DNA of 64,000 nt from Pontibacter litorisediminis (lineage in GTDB: Bacteria; Bacteroidota; Bacteroidia; Cytophagales; Hymenobacteraceae). Position 1 is the first letter of the stretch; every line of letters starts with the position of its first letter. This document shows positions 44,696 to 54,059 of this stretch, piece by piece. The position numbers were made by a program, and so were the translations under genes. The DNA is taken from NCBI RefSeq assembly GCF_029360645.1, contig NZ_JARDUA010000008.1, positions 124,001 through 188,000 of the forward strand, in the 5' to 3' direction. A model generated the notes under the pieces. It worked only from the letters and a program-made list of their open reading frames with translations. It made no database searches and was not told where the DNA came from.

Positions 44696-46201
44696 ATGGA
44701 TCAAATCGTAGAGTCGGCTGTGGTAGAGCCTGTAGCAAATGCCCATATGTCTCCCACAATTAAGAAACGAAAGGCAACAACCCCAAGGATCGGTGTTTTT
44801 GGCGTGGGCTATGCCAAGTATTGGGAGCAGTTCGAAGGGCTGTACGACCAGATGCTGGAGAAGCAGGCCGTCTTCCTGGAAAAGGTGAAAAAGCACCAGG
44901 CAGAAGTGATTGACTTTGGGATGGTGGATGACGTGCAAAGCGCCTACGAGCTGCTGCCGAAGCTGAAGGCGGCAAACCTGGACCTTATCTTCTGTGACAT
45001 GCTGACGTATGCCACCTCCAGCACCTTCGGCATCATCATCAAGAGTGTGGATGTGCCCATCGTGCTGGTGGCACTGCAGCCGGACAAGGCACTGGATTAC
45101 AGCAAGGCCTCCACGCACCAGCAACTGTACAATGACGACATCTGTTCGCTGCCGGAGTTCACCGGGGTGGCCGTGCGTATGGGGAAGAAAGCCCCGGACG
45201 TGATCATCGGTACCCTGCATGAGGATGAGGCAGCGGAACAGGAGATAGGGAAGTACTGCGACATGGCCCGCGTGCTCCACGACCTGAAAACCGCACGCAT
45301 CGGACATATCGGTCACCCGATCGAGGCAATGCTGGATATGCACTCGGATGCGACCATGCTGACGGCGCATTTCGGGGTGCACATTGTGCAGTGCGAGGCG
45401 CATGAGATCGTCCAAAAGTACAGGCACGTGGCTAAATCGGATGTGGAGGCGGAGAAGGAGCGCATTCTGGATTTCTTTGATACGCCGGACCCGGTATCTG
45501 ACCCGATATCGGAAAAGCTCCGTGACGCGGATCTGGAAGTGGCTGCCCGTGTATCGGTAGCCCTGGAGAACTTTGTAAAGGACAGAAAGCTCGATGGCCT
45601 GGCCTACTACTACGAAGGCGAGGCCAACAGCGATACCCGTATGGTGATGACCAATCTGATTGTGGGCAACTCCCTGTTAACGGGTGCCGGCTTCCCCATG
45701 TGCGGGGAGTCTGATCTGAAGTGCTGCATTGCCATGCTCATCATGGAGCGCCTGGGCATTGGGGGAAGCTTTGCTGAGTTCCACCCGGTGGACTTCAAGG
45801 AGAATTTTATCCTGGTCGGCCATGACGGGCCCCATAACGTCACGATCGCACAGGGCAAGCCCGTGTTGCGAAGCCTGAAGAAATACCACGGGAAGCCGGG
45901 CTTCGGTGCCGGCGTGGAGTTTAAGATAAAGGAAGGCCCGATCACCATGCTTAGCATTACCTCGACCTACGAGGGTAAGTTCAAGTTCGTGATTGCCGAG
46001 GGAACCTCCGTGGAGGGCCCCATCCCGCCGACCGGCAATACCAACACCAGGGGGTACTTCAAGCCGGATGTGCGAACCTTCCTGAAAAAGTGGGTAAAAG
46101 AGGGGCCGACGCACCACTTTGCCCTGGGTGTCGGGCACCATGCCGAGACCATCAGGAAGATAGGGGAATACCTCAACATCGAATCCGTGATAGTAGAATA
46201 A
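44696..46201 (+). CDS. L-fucose/L-arabinose isomerase-family protein
   Basis: A 501-residue cytoplasmic protein of the fucose/arabinose isomerase superfamily. N-terminal part: RIGVFGVGYAKYWEQFEGL and LDLIFCDMLTYATSS, the first Rossmann-like domain. Candidate metal and substrate residues lie in FPMCGESDLK (E337 or near), EFHPVDFKENFILVGHDGPHN (H363, H376, H380) and the C-terminal GVGHHAETI. It is not a standard AraA or FucI, so the sugar may be unusual. A charged N-terminal tail of about 30 residues is extra. It would isomerise the monosaccharide brought in by the locus, and heads a unit with the next three enzymes. Confidence 0.8.
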   Translation: MDQIVESAVVEPVANAHMSPTIKKRKATTPRIGVFGVGYAKYWEQFEGLYDQMLEKQAVFLEKVKKHQAEVIDFGMVDDVQSAYELLPKLKAANLDLIFCDMLTYATSSTFGIIIKSVDVPIVLVALQPDKALDYSKASTHQQLYNDDICSLPEFTGVAVRMGKKAPDVIIGTLHEDEAAEQEIGKYCDMARVLHDLKTARIGHIGHPIEAMLDMHSDATMLTAHFGVHIVQCEAHEIVQKYRHVAKSDVEAEKERILDFFDTPDPVSDPISEKLRDADLEVAARVSVALENFVKDRKLDGLAYYYEGEANSDTRMVMTNLIVGNSLLTGAGFPMCGESDLKCCIAMLIMERLGIGGSFAEFHPVDFKENFILVGHDGPHNVTIAQGKPVLRSLKKYHGKPGFGAGVEFKIKEGPITMLSITSTYEGKFKFVIAEGTSVEGPIPPTGNTNTRGYFKPDVRTFLKKWVKEGPTHHFALGVGHHAETIRKIGEYLNIESVIVE

Positions 46202-46216
46202 ATTGATAGGTTGCTT

Positions 46217-49200
46217 ATGAAGACGGCAGTTGCGTACCTTTTTTTCCTGTTTATCCTCACCTCCTATGGGCAGGCAACAGCCTCTGCTGACAAGCAAGCG
46301 CAGGCGCCTGTACAGCGGGAGGCAAAAGCCTTGTTCCACCTGGGTTTTGAGAAAAGTCTGGGAGCCAGTGCAAATGGGGCCTCAGGTCCGGTTCAAGCCG
46401 GAAACAGGCCCGAGGCAGTAGACGGAATCAAAGGCGCAGCCGCCTTCTTCAAACCTGGGCAGGTGCTGCAGTACGCGGCGGCAGGGAACCTGGATAATAA
46501 CCAGGGCACGATCGCCATGTGGCTGAAATTGCCGGCGGAGGATGAGGCAAACGCTAAAGGCCCCCTGACCCTTTTCAGTGAGGGCGGGCCGGAGGCAAAA
46601 GGCAGCAACAGCCTGAAGATCGAGCTGTATCCCGGCCGCTTCATCCGCTTCAGCCTGAAGGACCCGAAGGACTCGCATATCTACTACCACAAGATCGATG
46701 CCTGGGACAGGCAGGAGTGGCACCACCTGGCCTTTACCTGGAATGTGAAGAAGGGGGCAGCCATTTATGTAGACGGGATGCCCGCTTCGATAGGCTGGAT
46801 GCCTGGGTGGACTCCTAAAACCTATGATACCTTTTTTGTAGGGGCCGCCAATGCCCGGGGAGAGCAGGCGTGCCAGGCTGCCCTGGATGAGTTGGTCATC
46901 TATGACCGGGAGATAACGGAAGAGGAGGCAAGAAAAGCCTTCGGCCAGTACCGGGCCTTTTCGGCGGAAGTGGTCCTGCTGGATCCCTTTATCCGTGCGT
47001 CCGTGCCAGGAAGCATACCGGTGGCTATCCACAACCCCGGCCGGGAAAGTATACTGCTTACGCGTTTAAGCTACGTCCTTTCTGATCAAAAGGGCACGGC
47101 CCTGCTGCAGGGCCCGCTGCCGGATCAAACCATAAGCGGTCTAACTAGGCAAATGCTGCATGTGCCCCTGGCCGTTGCCGTTGCCAGCACCTATACCCTT
47201 ACCCTATCCTACACAGAAAACAGACAACCAAGACAAGTGCAGGCCCCTGTGCAGGTGATAGCCGCCTCCGAGGCACCTGCTGCGCAGCCTGCCCGGCAGA
47301 CACTGATTGCCCAGGTGGATGCGGTAACGCAGCCGCCTGTGGGAGAGGCGGGCGGTACCACCACTGTTTCCTCGGCCCTGGGGGCCTACCGGGAGGGTGG
47401 GAGTAAGGTGCGCGACCGCTTTGCCCTGGGCTTCGAGGTACGTGATGTGAATGAGCCGCATGTGGCCGTGATCACCTACCCCGATGACAAGCCCAGAACC
47501 ATGGAGGTGATGCTGCAGGACTTTGGCAACAACATAGACTTTCAGGTGCACACGGGGGTGTTCACCGGGGAGGAGTACCCGCTTTCCCACAAGATGCTGG
47601 AGCACCGCGTGGTCTTTTGGCCGCGCTCTAAAAAGCAGGCATTCATCTTCATGACCGCCGAGGAAGGCTACCCGGCGGCGGTGCAGGGGATAAAAGTGTA
47701 CAGGCTGCAGGATTTTGCGGTTGCCTCCACCAATGGGAGGTTTGCGGGGAGCGTGCCCGCCCGCAGCACGGGGCTTTACTACGAGGACCCGGTGCTGTTC
47801 CATAATTTCGGTACCGGCCGCGACCTGAAAGGGTTCACAAAGGCAGCCGACAGGATGATTCAATACATGCAGTCCTTCGGGCAGACCGAGGTCGAGTATC
47901 CGTTGGCCTGGTATGCCGGGCCTTTGTACGGGACCGCGGTGGAACCTTTTCAGCCGGACATTGACGGGGCGCAGGGTGGGCAGCGGCCGCACCCGGCGGG
48001 CTACCCGGCTTACCTGCTGCAGCGACTCGGGGAGCATAACATGAAGTTCACGGCCGGCCTGCACATCCATACGCTTCCCAGCCTGAACAAGTATGCGGTG
48101 GCTGATACGGCGCGCATCCACAAAGGCGATGAGACGGTTATTAACATCAACAAAGACGGGAAGCTATGGTATGGCTACTGGCACGGTGCGGACCCGAACT
48201 ACAACCCGGCTGACCCACGGGTGATGGCCTCGGTAAATGCTATTGTGCAGGAGATCACAGCGCGGTATGCCAAGGCGCCCGCCTTTGACGGCATCTCCCT
48301 GGTGATGGCCCGCCCCAAGCTGTTTACCTTCGGGTCCCTGGCCTCGGGCTACAACGACTCCAACCTGCAGCGCTTTCAGAAAGAGGCAGGCATTCGCATT
48401 CCCACCTATACTCCGGGCGATCCGGAGCGGTTTGCCAAAAGTTATACTTGGCTGATGGAAAACCCGGCTGCCAGGAAGGCCTGGATCGACTGGCGCTGCC
48501 AGGTGCTCTACGAGCATTACGCCGCCATGGCGAGCCAGATGGCAGCCTACCGTGCTGACCTGAAGCTGAAGCTGAATGTGTTTGTGCACCTGACCCACAA
48601 CGAGCGCCTGGCTGATTACCTGGCGCAGCCGCCGGTAGAGGTGATGCGGGAGATGGGCATCGATCCGGCGCTGTATAAGGACCACCCCAACATTTTGCTC
48701 AACTATACCTCCGTGCCGGCCGACCTGCGCTGGAAGCGATCGCACTACCCGCCCGCCCGCCATGAGGTCAACCGCACCGTGATGACGGCGCCGGAGGTGG
48801 TGGCCTCCTTAACAGATCATAAGCAGGTGCGCATGACCATACATGACCGCTATTGGGAAGACCCGGTCGGCAGTGAGCAGCCGCTGGAAGGGCTCAAAGC
48901 CATGGGCGTAAGGGAGATGGTGTGGCGCGCCTCCACCTTTAACGGGGCCAGGTTCCATAGTCTGGAGCCCTACATGTTCGCGCTGCATCACCTGGATGCT
49001 ACTAGCATGGTGAAGGGGGGCTATGTGGTGGGCACCTTCGGGATGGAGCAGGAGCTGGCGCGTTTCTCACAGGCCCTTCAGGCCTTGCCGGCGGTAAAGT
49101 TCGAGGAGGTGCCGGCTGTATCGGACCCGGTGCGTATCCGACAACAGGTGGTGGACGGCAGGCTCTACTTCTACGTGCTGAACACCCTGCCGGAGCCTGT

Positions 49201-49588
49201 GGAAATCAACGTGAGGCTGAAGGAGGCGGGAGCACTCCGGGAGCCTGTTACAGGCAATTCACGCAGAAAGTCCCGGAAGCATCGCCTGAGCCTGGAGCCC
49301 TACGGGCTGCAGGTCTTTACCAGCGCGTCGGTGGACCAGCGTGTAGTAGGTGGAGAGGTGAAAGTCCCTAAAGAATGGTACAACAAGTTACAGGCAGCCT
49401 ACGAGCGGGTGTGGCAAGTGGGGCAGGAGAAAGGCACTGACACGGGCAAATACGCGCCTTACCTGGCGCTGGCCCGCCAGAGCTGGGAAACGGGACAATA
49501 CTCCCGGCTCTACTTTCTGCTGCAGGAAAGTTGGGCCAGGGAGCTGCTGAGGGCAAATGCCGGCGCGGTGACCCCGCTTTCGCAATAG
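46217..49588 (+). CDS. Exported LamG-containing protein with an unassigned hydrolase-like core
   Basis: A 1123-residue exported protein; the ATG at 46217 is used because the in-frame TTG just before it has no support. Signal peptide ends TSYGQA. Residues about 35-250 form a LamG/concanavalin-like jellyroll (GTIAMWLKLPAED, WHHLAFTWN, IYVDGMPASIGW). A region at about 395-500 looks like another carbohydrate-binding sandwich. The core, about 525-1000, contains YPLAWYAGPLYG, FTAGLHIHTLPS, YAKAPAFDGISLVMARPKL and KLNVFVHLTHNERLADY, spaced like strands of a TIM barrel. No named glycoside hydrolase family fits. No T9SS sorting domain is present, so it is probably periplasmic. Confidence 0.65.
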   Translation: MKTAVAYLFFLFILTSYGQATASADKQAQAPVQREAKALFHLGFEKSLGASANGASGPVQAGNRPEAVDGIKGAAAFFKPGQVLQYAAAGNLDNNQGTIAMWLKLPAEDEANAKGPLTLFSEGGPEAKGSNSLKIELYPGRFIRFSLKDPKDSHIYYHKIDAWDRQEWHHLAFTWNVKKGAAIYVDGMPASIGWMPGWTPKTYDTFFVGAANARGEQACQAALDELVIYDREITEEEARKAFGQYRAFSAEVVLLDPFIRASVPGSIPVAIHNPGRESILLTRLSYVLSDQKGTALLQGPLPDQTISGLTRQMLHVPLAVAVASTYTLTLSYTENRQPRQVQAPVQVIAASEAPAAQPARQTLIAQVDAVTQPPVGEAGGTTTVSSALGAYREGGSKVRDRFALGFEVRDVNEPHVAVITYPDDKPRTMEVMLQDFGNNIDFQVHTGVFTGEEYPLSHKMLEHRVVFWPRSKKQAFIFMTAEEGYPAAVQGIKVYRLQDFAVASTNGRFAGSVPARSTGLYYEDPVLFHNFGTGRDLKGFTKAADRMIQYMQSFGQTEVEYPLAWYAGPLYGTAVEPFQPDIDGAQGGQRPHPAGYPAYLLQRLGEHNMKFTAGLHIHTLPSLNKYAVADTARIHKGDETVININKDGKLWYGYWHGADPNYNPADPRVMASVNAIVQEITARYAKAPAFDGISLVMARPKLFTFGSLASGYNDSNLQRFQKEAGIRIPTYTPGDPERFAKSYTWLMENPAARKAWIDWRCQVLYEHYAAMASQMAAYRADLKLKLNVFVHLTHNERLADYLAQPPVEVMREMGIDPALYKDHPNILLNYTSVPADLRWKRSHYPPARHEVNRTVMTAPEVVASLTDHKQVRMTIHDRYWEDPVGSEQPLEGLKAMGVREMVWRASTFNGARFHSLEPYMFALHHLDATSMVKGGYVVGTFGMEQELARFSQALQALPAVKFEEVPAVSDPVRIRQQVVDGRLYFYVLNTLPEPVEINVRLKEAGALREPVTGNSRRKSRKHRLSLEPYGLQVFTSASVDQRVVGGEVKVPKEWYNKLQAAYERVWQVGQEKGTDTGKYAPYLALARQSWETGQYSRLYFLLQESWARELLRANAGAVTPLSQ

Positions 49589-49704
49589 AAGCCGTTGACT
49601 TGCAGGAGAGAGAAAAGAAGGGGCTGCAGGGCAGCGGGAGGAGAGGCACAGGTAGCGCTGGTAAGCCCTGATGGAAGGCAACCTATAACTTTAGATACAA
49701 TGCC

Positions 49705-52700
49705 ATGGTAAAGAAAACAGCCTGCCTGCTAGCCTTGCTGCTAGTAATGCTACAGCACCTTGTTAGTGCTCAGGGCGACGGAGACGTTCTTTTCAAGAAC
49801 GGTGACCGCGTGAACTTCATCGGCAACAGCATTACCCATAGCGGGGAGTTCCACAACTTCATTCTGCTGTACTACGCCACCCGCTTTCCCGACCAGAAAA
49901 TCACCTTCTACAACTCCGGTATCTGGGGAGACAATGCCAATAACTTCCTGCGCCGGATGGACACCGACATCCTGGCCCGGCCCGCTGACTGGTCGGTGGT
50001 GATGGCCGGGATGAACGATGTGAACAGAGCCCTTTATGCGGCCTCCAGGCAACAGGAACCAGACATTGAGGCCAGGAAGCAACGTGCCCTGGAGGATTAC
50101 AGGGGCTATATGGAACAGGTGATCCAACGGCTGCTGCAGGCCGGTACGAAGGTAATCCTGCAGAAGCCAAGTATTTACGACCAGACAGGCGACCTGCCGG
50201 CCGAGAACATGTACGGTGTGAACGATGCCCTGGAGCGGTGTACCGGGATCATTGATGAGCTGGCGCAGCAGTATAACCTGAAAGTGGTGGATTACTGGAC
50301 GATTCTTGATAGCCTGAACCAGCAGGTGCAGTCCACCAATCCCAAGGCTTCCCTGATCAGCAATGACCGGATCCACCCGGGCACGGTGGGCAATTTCATC
50401 ATGGCCTACCAGTTTCTCAAAGACACGGGAGCGCCAAGGTTTGTGTCGGAAGTGAGCATAGACCGGGGCAGGCTAAAGCGCAGCAAGGGCTGCACGGTAA
50501 CGGAAATCACGGCTACAGACAGTTTGCTCGAGTTTCGCTACCTGGCCCAAAGCCTGCCTTTTCCCGTGCCTGCCGAGGCAGCACCGGCGCTGGAGCTGGT
50601 GCCTTTCACACAGGAGCTGAACACTGAGATACTCAAGGTCTCCGGTCTGGCAACGGGCGTGTATGCCCTGACGATAGACGGAACCTTTGTCCGCAACTAT
50701 ACTCGTGAGGAGCTGGGCAAGGGCGTGAACCTGGCCCTGGAGCAGCACACGCCGCAGTACAGGCAGGCGGTGCAGGTGCGGGCGCAGGCCTCGCTCTACA
50801 GGTCGCTGCAACGCAAGCTGCGCGACATCAGGCGGGTGGAGATCAATTACCTGCCTGCCGAGCTGCGGGATGCGGCCTTTGCCGACGTTAAGGCATTCAT
50901 AGCGCATTTAAAGAACACGGATGATCCGAAGTATACCGCCAACAAGGCGCTCTTTGAGAGTTACCTGGTAGAAAAGCCCAAAGAGCAGGAGACCGGGCGG
51001 CGGCTTTCCGAAGTAGCCGACCATATCTATACTATCAACAAGCCCATCGGGCATGTGTTCCGCCTGAGCCTTGGAGCCCAGACAGACCCGGACGCGCAGA
51101 CTACCCACCGCTGGGATTTTGATGAGCCGGTGGTCAACAACCTGGTGGAAGGCTGGACGGTGGTCAATTACAGCGACGCTGCCACTTCAGGGGGTATCCT
51201 GAACCTGACGGGTGTGCAGACCTACAACCACATCCGCTATAATGTGCCCACCGCCAATACGGTAGACCCTGCACAGAGTAAAACAGCCCTGATCCGGCTC
51301 AAGAACGGCACGGCCGACACCAGGGCCCGGTTCTACTGGTGGGGAAGCGCCGCAACGGCCGCCTACATCGAGTTCGATATCTCTGCCAACGACACTGCCT
51401 TCAAGGAATATAAAATAGACCTGAGCAGCGACTCCCGCTGGAGCGGGAATATCAGCATCATCCGCTTTGATGTGCCCAGCCCGCTCCTGGCTGCTTCTTA
51501 TGGCAGGCAGGTGGCCATCGACTACGTAAAGCTGAGCGCAGAGGAGCTGCCCCATCCGGAGCCGGAACCCGTAGGGGCGATGCCGGACAGGGTACCGGCG
51601 CCATTCGGGGTGAACCTGGCGGGGGCGGAGTTCGGCCAGGTGTGGGGACCGGATTATTCCTACCCAACGGAAGCGGAGCTGGACTACTTTAAGGCAAAAG
51701 GCCTGAACCTGGTGCGGCTCCCTTTTAAGTGGGAGCGGATACAGCCAACGCTCAACGGCCCCTTAAGCGCCGAGGAGCTGGCCAGGATGAGGAGCTTTGT
51801 GCAGGCGGCCAGGACCAGGGGCATGTGGGTGCTGCTGGACATGCACAACTATGGCCGCCGGAATATAGGAGGCACAGAGTATGTCATCGGTGATCCTGCC
51901 CTGCCCGTAGCGGCCGTGGCGGATGCCTGGCACAAGCTGGCCGGCGCGTTCAAGGATGATGAGAATGTCTGGGGCTATGGGATCATGAACGAGCCGCACG
52001 GGATGCTCGCCTCCACGCCCTGGTTCACGATAGCCCAGGCGATCATCGATAAAATCAGGACCACCGATACCCAGACCACCATTGTGGTGGGAGGGGATAG
52101 CTGGAGTTCTGCCGCCAGGTGGCCCGCTGCCAGCGATAACCTCAAAAACCTGGAGGACCCGGCTGATAAGCTGATCTTTGAGGCGCACGTTTACTTCGAC
52201 GACGATGCCTCCGGTAAGTATGACGGCACCTACGACCAGGAGCAGGCCGACTCTGACATCGGCATAACCAGAACAGCTCCTTTCGTGAAGTGGCTGCGTG
52301 ACAACGGCCTGCAGGGCTTCGTGGGGGAATACGGGGTGCCCGACAACGACCCCCGGTGGCTGACTGCCCTGGATAACATGCTGGCTTTCCTGCAGCGCAA
52401 CTGCGTGAACGGAACCTACTGGGCTGCCGGCCCGCGCTGGGGGAGCTATACCCTGGCGGTGGAGCCTATCAACGGGCAGGACAGGCCACAAATGGCCGTG
52501 CTGGAGAAGTACAAGACGGCTAACACCGCCTGCACCGGTGAGGTGGAGCTGGAACAGCAGACCCATAGCTGGGAGTTTAACGGCGCTTTGGAAAGCAACC
52601 GCATCGACGGTTGGACGATCGCCAACTACACCAATGCCAGTGCTGCCAATGGCATACTGGATCTGACGGTAGCGCAGACCTACCAGCACATCAAGTATGA

Positions 52701-53799
52701 CGTGCCTGCCAGTAACGCCATTGACCCTGCGATGAGCAAATATGCCGTGATCAGGCTGAAGAACACGACCCCGGATACCAAAGCCCGCTTCTACTGGTGG
52801 GGGCCTGTGGGCGATAACGTGGCCCATTACGTGGAGTTTGACATCAGCAGCAATGACACTGATTTTAAAGAGTATACCGTCGACCTGAGCCAGAACGCCA
52901 GCTGGACCGGGAAGAGCAGCATCCGCATCATCCGCTTTGATGTGCCGGGGATAGCCAGTGCCGCTTCTGTGGGCAAGCAGGTGCAGGTAGACCAGGTAAG
53001 GCTGCTGGCCGCGCTTCCGCCGCAACATGCCTATACCTGGCGCTTTGACGAGGCGGTGGCCAGCAACAGGGTAGAGGGCTGGAATATCGTCAACTACACG
53101 GGGGCCTATACTTCCGTAGGCGTCCTGCACCTGACCACTTCCCAGACCTATAACAATATCCGCTATGATGTGCCGGCCAACGCGCCGGTGGACCCCGCTG
53201 TGTACAGGTATGCCACCATCCGCCTCCGGAACGGGACGACAGACACCAGGGCGCGGTTTTACTGGTGGGGACCTGTAGGGGACAATGTGGCAAACTATGC
53301 TGAGTTTACCATCAGCAGCCAGGACACGGCTTTTCAGGAATACACCCTGGACCTGAGCCAGCTGCCCCTTTGGACGGGCAAGAGCAGCATCCGCATCATC
53401 CGTTTCGATGTGCCAAGCCCGGTGAGTGAGGTGTCGTACGGGGCGAGGGTGGGTATCGATGAGATCCGCCTGTCCTCGCACCTGCCGCAGCCATCGCTTC
53501 AGGTGAATGCCCTGGTGGCCAGGGCAAGCGCTGCCACGGAAACGGAGCACGCGGGGTTCTTTGTCCGTGCGGCATCCGAGCGTAGCATACACGTGAAGGC
53601 TTCTGTACCGGAGCAGACCGAGGGGATGCTGGTGATAACGGACATGGCGGGCCGGAGGCTGGCAGATAAACCATACCGTTTTGCCCGCGGCGACAATGCT
53701 TTGGAGGTGCGGGTGCGAAAGCTGGCCCCGGGCATGTATATTGCCACGTTCTACAGTGCCAGGGAGAAGGTGAGCAAGAAGTTTGTGGTGCAGTTTTAA
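49705..53799 (+). CDS. Multidomain T9SS enzyme: SGNH esterase, GH5-like endoglycanase and three related binding domains
   Basis: A 1364-residue secreted enzyme. Signal peptide ends LVSAQG. Residues 28-240 are an SGNH hydrolase: block I GNSITH, block II GIWGDNANN, block III AGMNDV, and DRIHPG with the catalytic D and H. The GH5-like domain spans about 632-945, with the acid/base in IMNEPHG (E near 761) and the nucleophile in FVGEYGVP (E near 875). Three homologous beta-sandwich domains (about 467-617, 953-1106, 1109-1262; shared motif RFYWWG, SIRIIRFDVP) flank it. The last 75 residues, with ITDMAGRRL and LAPGMYIATF, are a type A sorting domain. It would deacetylate and cut the glycan at the cell surface. 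Confidence 0.88.
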   Translation: MVKKTACLLALLLVMLQHLVSAQGDGDVLFKNGDRVNFIGNSITHSGEFHNFILLYYATRFPDQKITFYNSGIWGDNANNFLRRMDTDILARPADWSVVMAGMNDVNRALYAASRQQEPDIEARKQRALEDYRGYMEQVIQRLLQAGTKVILQKPSIYDQTGDLPAENMYGVNDALERCTGIIDELAQQYNLKVVDYWTILDSLNQQVQSTNPKASLISNDRIHPGTVGNFIMAYQFLKDTGAPRFVSEVSIDRGRLKRSKGCTVTEITATDSLLEFRYLAQSLPFPVPAEAAPALELVPFTQELNTEILKVSGLATGVYALTIDGTFVRNYTREELGKGVNLALEQHTPQYRQAVQVRAQASLYRSLQRKLRDIRRVEINYLPAELRDAAFADVKAFIAHLKNTDDPKYTANKALFESYLVEKPKEQETGRRLSEVADHIYTINKPIGHVFRLSLGAQTDPDAQTTHRWDFDEPVVNNLVEGWTVVNYSDAATSGGILNLTGVQTYNHIRYNVPTANTVDPAQSKTALIRLKNGTADTRARFYWWGSAATAAYIEFDISANDTAFKEYKIDLSSDSRWSGNISIIRFDVPSPLLAASYGRQVAIDYVKLSAEELPHPEPEPVGAMPDRVPAPFGVNLAGAEFGQVWGPDYSYPTEAELDYFKAKGLNLVRLPFKWERIQPTLNGPLSAEELARMRSFVQAARTRGMWVLLDMHNYGRRNIGGTEYVIGDPALPVAAVADAWHKLAGAFKDDENVWGYGIMNEPHGMLASTPWFTIAQAIIDKIRTTDTQTTIVVGGDSWSSAARWPAASDNLKNLEDPADKLIFEAHVYFDDDASGKYDGTYDQEQADSDIGITRTAPFVKWLRDNGLQGFVGEYGVPDNDPRWLTALDNMLAFLQRNCVNGTYWAAGPRWGSYTLAVEPINGQDRPQMAVLEKYKTANTACTGEVELEQQTHSWEFNGALESNRIDGWTIANYTNASAANGILDLTVAQTYQHIKYDVPASNAIDPAMSKYAVIRLKNTTPDTKARFYWWGPVGDNVAHYVEFDISSNDTDFKEYTVDLSQNASWTGKSSIRIIRFDVPGIASAASVGKQVQVDQVRLLAALPPQHAYTWRFDEAVASNRVEGWNIVNYTGAYTSVGVLHLTTSQTYNNIRYDVPANAPVDPAVYRYATIRLRNGTTDTRARFYWWGPVGDNVANYAEFTISSQDTAFQEYTLDLSQLPLWTGKSSIRIIRFDVPSPVSEVSYGARVGIDEIRLSSHLPQPSLQVNALVARASAATETEHAGFFVRAASERSIHVKASVPEQTEGMLVITDMAGRRLADKPYRFARGDNALEVRVRKLAPGMYIATFYSAREKVSKKFVVQF

Positions 53800-53835
53800 C
53801 GGCGCCTTACTCCTGCCGGCAGACATAACAGAAAG

Positions 53836-53866
53836 CCGGGGAGCCTGTCAAAGGCTCCCTGGTTTT
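53836..53866 (+). terminator. Terminator after the SGNH-GH5 gene
   Basis: A ten-base-pair stem (one G-T pair; arms 53836-53845 and 53853-53862) with a seven-base loop, followed by TTTTC. It separates the four-gene unit from the DUF4038 gene, which then needs its own start signal. Confidence 0.65.
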
Positions 53867-54059
53867 CTGTCTTTATACATGTGCTGCCCCTGTAAAGGGC
53901 AGCCTCTTGGAGCATACAACAGTTACCGGCCAACAGGCTGTTTGGCTGTCAGGAGCTCCTGATGCATGATGGGAAAGTACAGCACGAGCGCAGGGAAGGT
54001 ATCCGGCAGCACTGTACGTATCTTTCCTGTTCGTCTCTTTAACCTATTTTAATCCTGAT

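Noticed and set aside
51763..53826. A 687-codon open frame on the minus strand
   Set aside because: It lies fully inside the SGNH-GH5 gene, whose catalytic motifs and sorting domain are clear. The minus-strand translation has no recognisable features.
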